A DNA stretch of 64,000 nucleotides from Pseudofrankia inefficax (lineage in GTDB: Bacteria > Actinomycetota > Actinomycetes > Frankiales > Frankiaceae): positions 124,001 to 188,000 of the forward strand of contig NC_014666.1 of assembly GCF_000166135.1 (NCBI RefSeq), in the 5' to 3' direction. Positions within the stretch are counted from its first letter, which is position 1, and the number at the start of each line of letters is the position of its first letter. Below, piece by piece: positions 43,368 through 53,992 of this stretch. Below the pieces are notes generated by a model, which was not told the origin of the DNA, did no database searches, and saw only the letters and a program-made list of their open reading frames with translations. Both the position numbers and the translations under genes were made by a program.

Positions 43368-46147
43368 CCAGACCGACCTTGGATGGCTCCGAGCAGGCCG
43401 CGGCCGTACCCGGCCAGACGACCGACACGGTTAGGCCGGAGTCCACCTGGTGCGGCGAGGTCGAGCTCTCCTCGCCCGACCTGCCGTCGCTGCCGCGTAC
43501 CGCGGACGGCCGGCTCTTCGAGGACGCCCGGGTCCTGATCCGGGTCCACGGCGACCCCGTCGGCTACGTCCAGCTCCCGCTCGCCGAGGGTCGGCTGGAC
43601 GCCGCCGAGGTGCTGCGCCAGGCCGTGGACCAGTTCGGCCCGAGCATCCGCGGACACCTGGCGGCCGAAGGGCTGGAGGACGCCGATCTCTCGCCAGCGC
43701 CGGCCGCGACCGCCCGCTGCTCGCTCGCCACCCCACGCGCGACGCGCCGGCGCTCGGCCGCCGCCGTGCCGGTGCAGCCGGCGGTGACCGTCGTCGTCTG
43801 CACCCGCAACCGGCCGGAGACCCTGCTCGTCTGCCTGGACCGGCTGCGGCGCCTGCGGCACCCGAACATCGAGATCGTCATCGTCGACAACGCCCCGTCC
43901 GACGAGTCGACCAAGGTCGCGTTCACCTCCGCCGTCGCCGATCTCCCGCACTTCCGGTACGTGCGGGAGGAGCGGCCCGGGCTGTCCTGGGCGCGCAACC
44001 GAGGTGTCGCCGAGGCGCGCGGTGAGATCATCGCCTTCACCGACGACGACGTCGCCGTCGACGAGGCGTGGATCGCCGGCATCCTGCGCGGCTTCGCACA
44101 GGCCGACGACATCGGCTGCGTGACCGGTCTGGTGGCGACCGCGTCCCTGACCGAGGTGGCGGAACGCTACTTCGACTCGCGGCTCAACTGGTCAGCGAGC
44201 TGCGCCGCCCGGCGCTACGACCTGGTCGACCACCGCGAGCCGAGCCCGGTGTACCCGTTCTCGGCCGGCATCTTCGGCGCCGGCGCCAACATCGCGTTCC
44301 GCCGGACGGCGCTGGCGTCGATCGGCGAGTTCGACACGGCGCTGGGCGCGGGAACGGCGGCGGCGGGCGGCGAGGACCTGGACATCTTCCTGCGGGTGCT
44401 CCTCGCGGGATACGCCATCTACTACGAGCCCGCCTCGCTCGTCTGGCACACCCACCGCAGCAGCGTGGACGAGTTGAACCGCCAGATGTTCGCCTATGGC
44501 AGCGGGATGGCGGCCTACCTCACCAAGCACCTCACCGATCCGACCATCGCCCGCCGCCTGATGGCCCGCGTCCCGCGAGGGCTGTGGGAGATGCGCAAGA
44601 TCAGCACCGACAGCCAGGGCGCGGCCGGCAGCGACGACGCGCTGCAGCGCCGGCTGCTCGCCTGGGAGCTCGCCGGCTACGCGGCCGGGCCCGCGCTCTA
44701 CGCCAAGTCGCGACGGCGTTCGGCGGGGCTCGGCGGCAGCCGCCCCGCGACGACGGTCGTCGCCCCGGATCTGCTCGGCGCGGCCGCGCTGCCCGAGACG
44801 GCCGAACCGAGTGCCGGCAGCCCGACCGGGCTGATCTGCGGCGAGCTGGAGCTGGCCGGGCCGAGGGTCCGGCTGCCGGCGGGGGAGCACGACGGTGCCT
44901 ACGGGCGAGCCCGCCTGCTGGTCCGGGTGCACGGCGAACCGGTCGGCTACGTCGAACTGCCCCTCGCGGCTGACGGCGACGGGCCCGTTGCCGTCGACGT
45001 CACGCAGGCGGTGTCCCTCGCCGTGGAGACCCTGGGCGGGCCGATTCGCCAACATCTGGCCGACGACGGCGTCACCCTGCCGGCCGCGCCCGATCCCGGC
45101 GTCGTCGTCAAGGCGGTCCGGTCCGGCGCCCCGCACCGCCCGTGCCGGCGCCTGGCGGGCGCGGCACCGCGGATCAGCGTCGTCGTCTGCACCCGGAACC
45201 GGCCGGGGCTGCTGACCGCGTGCCTCGACGGGCTGCTCGGCCTGCGGTACGAGAACTTCGAGGTCGTCGTCGTCGACAACGCGCCGACGGACGACGGCAC
45301 CCGGGTGGCCTTCACCGCCGCGGTCGGCACCGACGAACGCTTCCGGTACGTGGTGGAGCCGGTGCCCGGCCTCTCCAGCGCGCGTAACCGGGGCCTGGCG
45401 GAGGCCAGCGGCGAGATCATCGCCTACACCGACGATGACGTTCGGGTGGACGCCGACTGGCTGTTGGGGATCGCCCGCGGCTTCGCCCGGCGCGACGACG
45501 TCGCCTGCGTCACCGGGCTGGTCGGCTCGGCCGACCTGGCGACCGACATCGAGCAGTACTTCGACGCCAAGGTCTCCTGGTCGACCAGCTGTGCGCCCCG
45601 CGTCTACGACATGGACCCGGCGAACGCGCCCGGCCCGCTGCACCCCTTCACGGCGGGCGTCTTCGGGACGGGCGCCAACCTCGCCCTGCGCACCGAGACG
45701 GTCCGGGCGCTCGGCGGCTTCGACACCGCGCTCGGCGCCGGTACCAAGACCAGGGGCGGCGAGGACCTCGACATCTTCGTCCGGATCCTGCTCGACGGCC
45801 ACGCGCTCGCCTACGAGCCGGCCGCCCTCGTCTGGCACAGCCACCGCTCCGACCTGACCGAGCTGAGCCGGCAGATGTTCGGCTACGGCTCCGGGCTGAC
45901 CGCCTACATCGTCAAGTACCTGGTGGACCCGGCCACCTGCCGGCGCGTCGTCGCCGGCATTCCCGGCGGGGTGCGGCACGCGAGGCAGTTGGGCAGCCGT
46001 ACCCGCGAGATTCCCACGGCTCCGAAGCCCGAGATCATGCGTCGGTTGCGGACCAGGGAAATGGCCGGGATGCTCGCTGGGCCTGTGCTGTACCTACAGG
46101 CGAGGCGACGAAGCGCACGAGCGTCCGCACGAGGAGCACAGCAATGA
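43364..46147 (+). CDS. Tandemly duplicated bifunctional family 2 glycosyltransferase
   Basis: 927 aa made of two copies of a 461-residue module. Each starts with a beta-rich piece (CGEVELSS... and CGELELAG..., with VRVHGxPVGYVxLPLA) at about residues 28-110 and 489-575. Each then has a GT-A catalytic domain at about 141-365 and 603-830: VVVCTRNRPE/G, DNAPSDES / DNAPTDDG, TDDDV metal site, GGEDLDIF and LVWHTHRS / LVWHSHRS. All catalytic motifs are present in both halves. Start ATG 43364 after GAGAGAAG; the stop overlaps the flippase ATG. Probably adds two successive sugars or builds a repeating unit. Confidence 0.9.
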   Translation: MTRPTLDGSEQAAAVPGQTTDTVRPESTWCGEVELSSPDLPSLPRTADGRLFEDARVLIRVHGDPVGYVQLPLAEGRLDAAEVLRQAVDQFGPSIRGHLAAEGLEDADLSPAPAATARCSLATPRATRRRSAAAVPVQPAVTVVVCTRNRPETLLVCLDRLRRLRHPNIEIVIVDNAPSDESTKVAFTSAVADLPHFRYVREERPGLSWARNRGVAEARGEIIAFTDDDVAVDEAWIAGILRGFAQADDIGCVTGLVATASLTEVAERYFDSRLNWSASCAARRYDLVDHREPSPVYPFSAGIFGAGANIAFRRTALASIGEFDTALGAGTAAAGGEDLDIFLRVLLAGYAIYYEPASLVWHTHRSSVDELNRQMFAYGSGMAAYLTKHLTDPTIARRLMARVPRGLWEMRKISTDSQGAAGSDDALQRRLLAWELAGYAAGPALYAKSRRRSAGLGGSRPATTVVAPDLLGAAALPETAEPSAGSPTGLICGELELAGPRVRLPAGEHDGAYGRARLLVRVHGEPVGYVELPLAADGDGPVAVDVTQAVSLAVETLGGPIRQHLADDGVTLPAAPDPGVVVKAVRSGAPHRPCRRLAGAAPRISVVVCTRNRPGLLTACLDGLLGLRYENFEVVVVDNAPTDDGTRVAFTAAVGTDERFRYVVEPVPGLSSARNRGLAEASGEIIAYTDDDVRVDADWLLGIARGFARRDDVACVTGLVGSADLATDIEQYFDAKVSWSTSCAPRVYDMDPANAPGPLHPFTAGVFGTGANLALRTETVRALGGFDTALGAGTKTRGGEDLDIFVRILLDGHALAYEPAALVWHSHRSDLTELSRQMFGYGSGLTAYIVKYLVDPATCRRVVAGIPGGVRHARQLGSRTREIPTAPKPEIMRRLRTREMAGMLAGPVLYLQARRRSARASARGAQQ

Positions 46148-47541
46148 CCAGCGTCACGGACGAGGCGGCGGCCGTCGCCGGGGCCGAGCAGCCCCGGCGC
46201 AAGATGAGCATGCTTTACCGCAACGGCCTGGCCGGCGTCGCCAACAGCGTGTTGTCGGCGCTGCTGGGCGCTGGTTTCTGGGTCATCGCGGCCCGCGAGT
46301 CCAGCACGGCGGCGGTCGGCGTCGGAACGGCCCTCGTCTCGGCGCTGATGGCGCTCGCGACGCTGAGCCAGATGAGCCTGGGCGGAGCCCTCTCCGCCTA
46401 CCTGCCCGGTGCGGGCGAGCACCAGCGGGCTCTGGTCCTTCGGTCCTACGGCATGGCCGTGCTCATCAGCGTGGTGCTCGGTGGCGCCTTCGCCGTGGCG
46501 GCGCCGCGTTTCGACCACTCGTTCCACGTGCTGGCGCCGGTCGGCGCGGCGATCGGCTTCACCCTCTCGGTCACGGTCTGGGCGATCTTCTCGTTGCAGG
46601 ACCTGGTGGTCACCTCGCTGCGCAAGGCGATCTGGCTGCCTCTGGAGAACACCACCTACAGCCTCACCAAGTTCGTGGTGCTGGTAGCCATGGGCTCCGG
46701 CACGACGGCGTTGATGCTGCTGTCCGCCTGGGTCGTGCCGGCCGCCATCGCCACGGTCGTCGTCTCCTCGATCGTGTTCGGCAAGCTGCTGAACAAGCGG
46801 GACCCGGGCGCCGAGCCGGCCGCCCTGACCGAGGCGCCGCAGCTGGAGGGCTACCGGCGCTTCCTGGCCGGCACGACGCTGGCGCTCATCTTCGAGCAGC
46901 TGGCGGTGACCCTGCTGCCGGTGTTCATCGTCGCCGGCCTCGGCACCGAGAAAGGCGCCGAGTTCGGCATCGCCTGGATGCTCATCCAGGCGCTCGACCA
47001 GTTCCCGATGATTCTCGGGTTCTCGATGACGGTCGAGGGCGCGCAGCCCGGCGCCGACGTGCGGCCGATCCACCGGACCCTGCGCAAGCGCACCCTGGCC
47101 GGCATGGGAGGCCTGGTCGTCGTCGGGATCCTGGCGGCGCCCATCATCACCACGATCTTCGGCGGCGCCTACCGGCACGGCTCGACGACCGTGCTCCAGC
47201 TCCTCCTGATCGGCTCCCTCGGCCGGGCCGTGAACAGCCTTGCGCTGTGCGCCGCGCTGGCCCGGCGCCGGCTGGCTCCCCTGATCGGGATTCACGGCGC
47301 CATCGCGGTGATGGTCCCGATCGGCGCCCTGATCCTCGGGCGCTGGTGGGGCCTGGTCGGCGTCGGCATCGCCTGGTCGGTGGCGCAGAGCGTCGTCGCT
47401 CTCGGCGTACTCGTCGCCGAACGCCGCGAGGAGCGGTCCGAGCGGGTCGACACGCCGCCCGGACTACGACGCCCGGCGGCGATCGAGGCGAACATCGAGA
47501 CCACCATGCGCCTCACGCCGATCCAGCGACGATCCCGGTAG
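46144..47541 (+). CDS. Wzx/MATE-type polysaccharide flippase
   Basis: 465 aa with about 12 membrane segments and short loops, e.g. NSVLSALLGAGFWVIAA near the start and LILGRWWGLVGVGIAWSVAQSVVAL near the end. It resembles oligosaccharide flippases of the MVF/MATE superfamily that move lipid-linked glycans across the membrane. ATG 46144 overlaps the glycosyltransferase stop and follows AGGAGCAC. Coupling to the double glycosyltransferase supports export of its product. Confidence 0.83.
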   Translation: MTSVTDEAAAVAGAEQPRRKMSMLYRNGLAGVANSVLSALLGAGFWVIAARESSTAAVGVGTALVSALMALATLSQMSLGGALSAYLPGAGEHQRALVLRSYGMAVLISVVLGGAFAVAAPRFDHSFHVLAPVGAAIGFTLSVTVWAIFSLQDLVVTSLRKAIWLPLENTTYSLTKFVVLVAMGSGTTALMLLSAWVVPAAIATVVVSSIVFGKLLNKRDPGAEPAALTEAPQLEGYRRFLAGTTLALIFEQLAVTLLPVFIVAGLGTEKGAEFGIAWMLIQALDQFPMILGFSMTVEGAQPGADVRPIHRTLRKRTLAGMGGLVVVGILAAPIITTIFGGAYRHGSTTVLQLLLIGSLGRAVNSLALCAALARRRLAPLIGIHGAIAVMVPIGALILGRWWGLVGVGIAWSVAQSVVALGVLVAERREERSERVDTPPGLRRPAAIEANIETTMRLTPIQRRSR

Positions 47542-47622
47542 CCGCTGCCCGGTAGCCCCAGCCCCGGTCAAGCCCTGCCTCGATCAAGCCCCTGTCGTCC
47601 CGGCCAGGTCCGCCCGCTGGCT

Positions 47623-47697
47623 TGATCGCCGTTTCGGCCCTCCCGCGGTCATAAAAGCGCTCCTGTTACAGCCATGCGAGGGCCAAAACGGCGATCT
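47623..47697. repeat. 75-bp inverted-repeat element, copy 2
   Basis: Left arm TGATCGCCGTTTCGGCCCTC; right arm GAGGGCCAAAACGGCGATC (its reverse complement differs by two bases). It lies 81 bp after the flippase stop, inside the 326-bp gap before the scramblase-like gene, which otherwise holds no recognised feature. Confidence 0.88.
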
Positions 47698-47867
47698 TGC
47701 TGGCCTCGGGGCGAGGCGAAACTCAGCTGGGGCAGTAGCCGGATGATCGGCGTTACCGGGCCGACGGACCCGGGATTGGGCCAATCGGGTTGCCACCTGA
47801 TGTGATGGGTGCGCCGAATCGCGTGGGTGGCATGGCCTTGCCACGTGGCCAGTGGAAAGGTGAATGT

Positions 47868-48953
47868 ATGTCGCAGAACTCCCCCGTGCCGGGTTGGTAC
47901 CCGGACCCGTCCGGGGCGCCGGGTACCAGGTGGTGGGACGGCGTTCAGTGGACCGGGCACACCCAGGCTCCGCCGACTCAGCCGCCGGCCGCGCCCGTGC
48001 CGCAGCAGCAGCCGACGCCGGCGCCGGCGCCGCAGCAGCCCGCGGCGCCGGTGTTGTATCAGAAGCCGCCCCAGCCGCAGGGGGCATTCCAGCCGGCAGG
48101 CGCGCCGCCCCAGCAGCAGCCGGGCGGTTTCCCGCCCGGGCCGGGGCCGCAGGGTCCGGGATGGCAGCAGGGGCCGCAAGGTCATCCGGGCCCGCAGGGT
48201 CATCCGGGCGCACCGGGCCAGCCGGGCGCACCGGGCTGGGGAACGGCGCAGGGCAACTTCCCGCCTGCCCCGGTGCACACCGGGTTCACCCCGGACAAGA
48301 TCCAGGAGCAGGTCCAGCAGCGGGCCGGCGTCGCGCCGAGCGGGCCGGGCGGCGGCACGATCTTCACCGAGCCGGTGCTGGTGGTGAACCAGAAGACCCA
48401 GTTCATCGAGGTCACGAACCAGTACGCGATCTTCGACCAGGGGGGCCGGCAGATCGGCTCGGTGGTCGAGGTCGGGCAGAGCACCGCGAAGAAGGTCGCC
48501 CGGGTGCTCACCTCGCTCGACCAGTACATGACGCACAAGCTGGAGGTCCGCGACCCGGCGGGCAACGTCATGCTGGTGCTCACCAGGCCGGCGAAGCTGG
48601 TCAAGTCGAAGGTCGTCGTCACCCGGCCGGACGGGTCGGAGATCGGCCAGATCGTCCAGCAGAACGCGATTGGGAAGATCCGGTTCGGCCTGATGGTCGG
48701 CGGTCAGCAGATCGGCCTGATCAAGGCAGAGAACTGGCGGGCCTGGAACTTCTCGATCGTCGACCACGCCGAGGTCGAGGTCGCCCGGATCACCAAGACC
48801 TGGGAGGGCCTGCTCAAGACGATGTTCACGACGGCCGACAACTACGTCGTCCAGCTGCACTTCCAGCTGCCGGATCCGCTGCTCAGCCTGGTCATCGCCT
48901 CGGCGCTGACCGTCGACACCGCGCTGAAGCAGGACTCGCGAGGCTGGAACTGA
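47868..48953 (+). CDS. DUF2510 and phospholipid scramblase/LURP-like domain protein
   Basis: 361 aa. N-terminal DUF2510 motif PGWYPDPSGAPGTRWWDGVQW (about residues 8-28), a Pro/Gln/Gly-rich linker with collagen-like GPQGHPG and GAPGQPGAPG repeats (about 100-125), then a scramblase / LURP-one beta-barrel domain (about 165-361: FTEPVLVVNQKTQFIEVTNQYAIFDQGGRQIGSV ... FSIVDHAEVEVARITK). Bacterial members are membrane-associated and of unknown role. ATG 47868 follows GGAAAGG; the longer open frame upstream is not conserved. Confidence 0.85.
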   Translation: MSQNSPVPGWYPDPSGAPGTRWWDGVQWTGHTQAPPTQPPAAPVPQQQPTPAPAPQQPAAPVLYQKPPQPQGAFQPAGAPPQQQPGGFPPGPGPQGPGWQQGPQGHPGPQGHPGAPGQPGAPGWGTAQGNFPPAPVHTGFTPDKIQEQVQQRAGVAPSGPGGGTIFTEPVLVVNQKTQFIEVTNQYAIFDQGGRQIGSVVEVGQSTAKKVARVLTSLDQYMTHKLEVRDPAGNVMLVLTRPAKLVKSKVVVTRPDGSEIGQIVQQNAIGKIRFGLMVGGQQIGLIKAENWRAWNFSIVDHAEVEVARITKTWEGLLKTMFTTADNYVVQLHFQLPDPLLSLVIASALTVDTALKQDSRGWN

Positions 48954-49090
48954 GCCGGCGGGGCGGCAGGCCCGCCCCGCTCCCGGCTCGCTCGCCCTGG
49001 CGCTAGCTGCGAATCCCGACAACGGCCGCCACGGCGCAGTTCGTCAACAAGTTCTTAGACATAACGCTGGGTGGCGGGCAGGATGGCCGG

Positions 49091-49801
49091 GTGACTCCGA
49101 CATCAGGACCTCCGGAGGCGCGAAAGAAGAACCTTTTCGCGCCTCCTCCGGCCGGGGCAGTCACGCAGCCCTCGCGCCGGCGACTCCCGACGGTGGCGCT
49201 GCCCGCGCCGCCGGTCACGGTAGCCGCGCTGGACGCGATCGACGCGGACGACGGTCGGGTGGAGCTGCTCGACGGGCTGTGCGTGCTACGCCCGTGGCCC
49301 ACCCCGCTGCGCACCCGGGTGACCCAACGGCTGGCCGAGCTGCTCACCGCGGCCGCGCCCTCCGGGGCGCACGTCTTCCCGCACGGCCTGCGCGTCGAGA
49401 TCTCCGCCCGGACGTTGGTGATCCCGGATCTGGTGGTCGGCCCCGTGCCCACCCCGACCGGGCCACCCGCCGACGCCGACCCGAGCGCGACACCGTCGCC
49501 AGCCGCCACGACACCGGCCCGGATCACCGAGCCGCCGTTCCTGGTCATCGAGGTGGCCGACGAGCACACCCGCCGCTACAACCGCACGCTGAAGCTCGAC
49601 CTCTACCGTGACCGCGGGATTCCGTCCTGCTGGCTGGTCGATCCGGATCCGGCGGGGCGCACCGTGACCATCGAGATCTACGACCTGGTCGACGGTGGCT
49701 ACGTGCGCGCCGGCCAGGCCAGCGAGGCCACCCCGCTCAGCGTCACCCGTCCGTTCCCGGTCACGTTCATCCCGGCCGACCTTGTGGATCCAGGCGACTA
49801 G
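49091..49801 (+). CDS. Uma2 family endonuclease-fold protein
   Basis: 236 aa of the Uma2/DUF820 family, PD-(D/E)XK nuclease fold: GRVELLDGLCVLRPWPTP, LRVEISARTLVIPDLVV (metal Asp) and FLVIEVADEHTRRYNRTLKLDLYRDRGIPSCWLVDP (Glu and Lys). A Pro/Ala/Thr insertion of about 25 residues separates the first two motifs. Such genes are often present in many copies in actinobacteria; function not known. GTG 49091 has no strong Shine-Dalgarno. Confidence 0.83.
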   Translation: MTPTSGPPEARKKNLFAPPPAGAVTQPSRRRLPTVALPAPPVTVAALDAIDADDGRVELLDGLCVLRPWPTPLRTRVTQRLAELLTAAAPSGAHVFPHGLRVEISARTLVIPDLVVGPVPTPTGPPADADPSATPSPAATTPARITEPPFLVIEVADEHTRRYNRTLKLDLYRDRGIPSCWLVDPDPAGRTVTIEIYDLVDGGYVRAGQASEATPLSVTRPFPVTFIPADLVDPGD

Positions 49802-49840
49802 CGCCGCCTTCGGCAAGGCTCGCCCGTTCCGGCGTCCCCG

Positions 49841-49915
49841 TGATCGCCGTTTCGGCCCTCCAGTGGTCGTAACCACGTCTGTTTCATAACCACCAGAGGG
49901 CCGAAACAGAGATCA
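49841..49915. repeat. 75-bp inverted-repeat element, copy 3
   Basis: Left arm TGATCGCCGTTTCGGCCCTC, identical to copy 2; right arm GAGGGCCGAAACAGAGATCA. Internal GTGGTCGTAACCAC and CATAACCACC pair as well, extending the hairpin. Begins 39 bp after the Uma2 stop. Confidence 0.9.
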
Positions 49916-50010
49916 AGGCGACGGGCGGCGTTCGACTGCGGGCGAGACCCGCCACCGCGTAGGGCTCGCCCGCAGACCTCAAGGCCCCCGAAGGCCCCCG
50001 AACAGCACGA

Positions 50011-50039
50011 AGGGGCGGCCCCGAATCGGGACCGCCCCT
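50011..50039. terminator. GC-rich hairpin near the end of the groEL transcript
   Basis: AGGGGCGGCCCCGA and TCGGGACCGCCCCT form an almost perfect stem with a very small loop. It lies between the converging Uma2 and groEL genes; no T-tract. Confidence 0.6.
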
Positions 50040-50157
50040 CCTGACGTGCGACGAACTTCTACGCCCGGCCCTCCAAAGCGCCCACCCAGCCGACCCCAAC
50101 CCGCAGGCCGGCTGGCCCCGAACCTTCACGCCTCAGGCGGAAGGCCCTGACCCTCCG

Positions 50158-50215
50158 TCGCGCGAAGCGCGACATGTGGGGGGTCCGGGGGGTCATCCCC
50201 CCGGACAGGCATCTT
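50158..50215 (-). repeat. Two-hairpin repeat, copy A (after groEL)
   Basis: On the minus strand: GATGCCTGTCCGGGGGG-ATGA-CCCCCCGGACC, then GTCGCGC-TTC-GCGCGAC. The same two hairpins with the same flanks are found at 53926-53978. It lies just downstream of the groEL stop and may help end or stabilise the transcript. Confidence 0.7.
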
Positions 50216-50269
50216 CTAGGTAGGCCCCGGCGAAAGTGCCCGAAGGACACTGAGCAGGGTTGACCCCTA

Positions 50270-52195
<1,926 letters not shown>

Positions 52196-52203
52196 TCCCC
52201 TGT

Positions 52204-52230
52204 TTAGCACTCGACCCCGGTGAGTGCAAG
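52204..52230. promoter_or_regulatory. CIRCE operator 1 (HrcA site) upstream of groEL
   Basis: TTAGCACTC, 9 nt, GAGTGCAAG: matches the CIRCE consensus TTAGCACTC-N9-GAGTGCTAA except in the last bases. Only 8 bp from the other CIRCE. Confidence 0.93.
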
Positions 52231-52294
52231 CTCGCTCCCCGTGCAGGCGAGCCCCGAGACCGTCCTACCAGCTGGCGCTGGCGTCGAGGGGCCG

Positions 52295-52368
52295 TGATCG
52301 TGAGTTAGCTCTCTGGTGGTTGTGACCAGGCCGGGGTAATGACCGCTAGAGGGCCAAAACGGCGATCA
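52295..52368. repeat. 75-bp inverted-repeat element, copy 4 (degenerate left arm)
   Basis: Right arm GAGGGCCAAAACGGCGATCA is well kept, while the left arm keeps TGATCG and GTGGTTGTGACC but has lost the TTTCGGCCC core. It lies 123 bp downstream of the thrC stop (minus strand). Confidence 0.75.
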
Positions 52369-52491
52369 CGTCGACTGGCGTGTTCGCCTGGCCGGTAGTG
52401 GATCGCTGCTTCTGCCCTGAGACGTGCGGCGGCCACGAGGCCGCCGGAGCGACGCGCTCACGCCAGCAGGGCAGAAGCGGCGGTGGTGCCT

Positions 52492-53775
52492 TCAGTCGTC
52501 GCCCAGCCCCGCGGCCTCGAAGGCGGACAAGGTCGGGGGGATCGTCGCGGTGGGGCCGGCGATGCCGACCAGGGGGTCGAGGGTCTTCAGGCCGTCGCCG
52601 GTGTTGTAGATGACGGTCTCGGCGTCGGGGTCGAGCAGGCCCTCGCGCAGCTGGCGGCGCAGGTTCGCGACGGTCACGCCGCCGGCGGTCTCGCCGAAGA
52701 TGCCCTCGGTGCGGGCGAGCAGGCGCATGCCCTCGATGATCTCGTCGTCGGTGACGTCGGTGATCGCGCCGCCGGTGCGGCGGGCGACGTCGAGCGCGTA
52801 GGGGCCGTCGGCCGGGTTGCCGATCGAGAGCGACTTGGCGATCGTCGACGGGCGGACGGGGGAGACCGTGTCGACGCCGCGCTCGAAGGCCGCCGCGACC
52901 GGGTTGCAGCCGGCGGCCTGGGCGCCGAAGACCTTGTACGGCGTCGGCTCGACCAGGCCGAGCTTGCCCAGTTCGCGGAACGCCTTGTCGACCTTGGTCA
53001 GCAGCGAGCCGGACGCGATCGGGATGACCACCTGCGCGGGCAGCCGCCAGCCGAGCTGCTCGGCGACCTCGTAGCCGAGCGTCTTCGAGCCCTCGGCGTA
53101 GAACGGGCGGACGTTGACGTTGACGAACGCCCACTCGTACTCGTCGGCCAGTTGGCTGCACAGCTTGTTCACGTCGTCGTAGTTGCCCTTGATCGCGACA
53201 AGGGTGCCGCCGTAGACGGCGGTCGAGACGGTCTTGCCGTCCTCCAGGTCGTGCGGGACCAGGACGATCGACCGCAGGCCCGTGTGGGCGGCGTGCGCGG
53301 CGACCGAATGCGCGAGGTTGCCGGTGGACGCACAGGCGACGGTGGTGAAGCCCAGGTCACGGGCGGCGGACAGCGCGACGGAGACGACCCTGTCCTTGAA
53401 CGAGTGCGTCGGGTTCGCGCTGTCATCCTTGACCCAGAGGGTCTTCATGCCCAGCTCGGCGGCCAGCCGCGGCGCCGGACGCAGCGGGGTGAAGCCGGCG
53501 CCGAGGGATACCCGACGGGCCGGGTCGTGGCCGGCGGGCAGCAGGCCGACGTAGCGCCACAGGTTCTGCGGACCGGCCTCGATGGACGCGCGGGTCACCC
53601 GGCGCAGCCGGTCCTCGTCGTAGGCGATCTCCAGCGGCGCGAAACACTCGAAGCAGACGTGTTGCGGGCCGAGCGGGTAGGTCGCGCCACAGTGGCGACA
53701 GGAAAGCGAGACCGCGGGGTTCGCGTCATCGGTCGTGGAGCCCGACTGGGCGGCGCGCTCGGGCGCAAGAGTCAT
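52492..53775 (-). CDS. thrC: Threonine synthase
   Basis: 427 aa PLP enzyme turning O-phosphohomoserine into threonine. An N-terminal zinc-ribbon-like Cys set (LSCRHCGATYPLGPQHVCFECFAPLE) is followed by GAGFTPL, the PLP lysine in SANPTHSFKDRVVSV, ASTGNLAHSVAAHA, the phosphate-binding IPIASGSLLTK and GETAGGVTVANL near the C-terminus. ATG 53775 follows AGGAGATC at normal distance. No hom or thrB nearby. The leader of about 300 nt contains an S-box-like element. Confidence 0.95.
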   Translation of the reverse strand: MTLAPERAAQSGSTTDDANPAVSLSCRHCGATYPLGPQHVCFECFAPLEIAYDEDRLRRVTRASIEAGPQNLWRYVGLLPAGHDPARRVSLGAGFTPLRPAPRLAAELGMKTLWVKDDSANPTHSFKDRVVSVALSAARDLGFTTVACASTGNLAHSVAAHAAHTGLRSIVLVPHDLEDGKTVSTAVYGGTLVAIKGNYDDVNKLCSQLADEYEWAFVNVNVRPFYAEGSKTLGYEVAEQLGWRLPAQVVIPIASGSLLTKVDKAFRELGKLGLVEPTPYKVFGAQAAGCNPVAAAFERGVDTVSPVRPSTIAKSLSIGNPADGPYALDVARRTGGAITDVTDDEIIEGMRLLARTEGIFGETAGGVTVANLRRQLREGLLDPDAETVIYNTGDGLKTLDPLVGIAGPTATIPPTLSAFEAAGLGDD

Positions 53776-53925
53776 CGCTGATCTCCTCATCTTTCCCGGG
53801 GCCGGCGGTGGCACCTCGGGTCGGAATTGGCACCTGCCGCGGGGAGCCTGCCGTGGACCACCCCCAACAAGACTGGGCCGCGCCCATCAGGTGATCGGCT
53901 GACCGGCTCGGTCAGAACCACCTTG

Positions 53926-53978
53926 GTCGCGCGAAGCGCGACACCGGCGGTCCGGGGGTCGCCCCCCGGGCAGGCATC
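53926..53978 (-). repeat. Two-hairpin repeat, copy B (thrC leader)
   Basis: On the minus strand: GATGCCTGCCCGGGGGGCGACCCCCGGACC, a short spacer, then GTCGCGC-TTC-GCGCGAC. Nearly the same as 50158-50215. It lies between the S-box-like element and thrC, where an expression platform would be. Confidence 0.7.
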
Positions 53979-53992
53979 GCGGCTGTGGCGAA

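Larger units (their letters stand above)
49802..50269. other. Region between converging Uma2 and groEL genes
   Basis: 468 bp with no gene. It holds the third 75-bp element, a GC hairpin (50011-50039) and a two-hairpin repeat shared with the thrC leader (50158-50215). Confidence 0.6.

Noticed and set aside
49091-49801. Uma2 gene as part of a defence system or transposon
   Set aside because: No transposase, methylase or other defence gene is nearby; single Uma2 genes are common in actinobacterial genomes.
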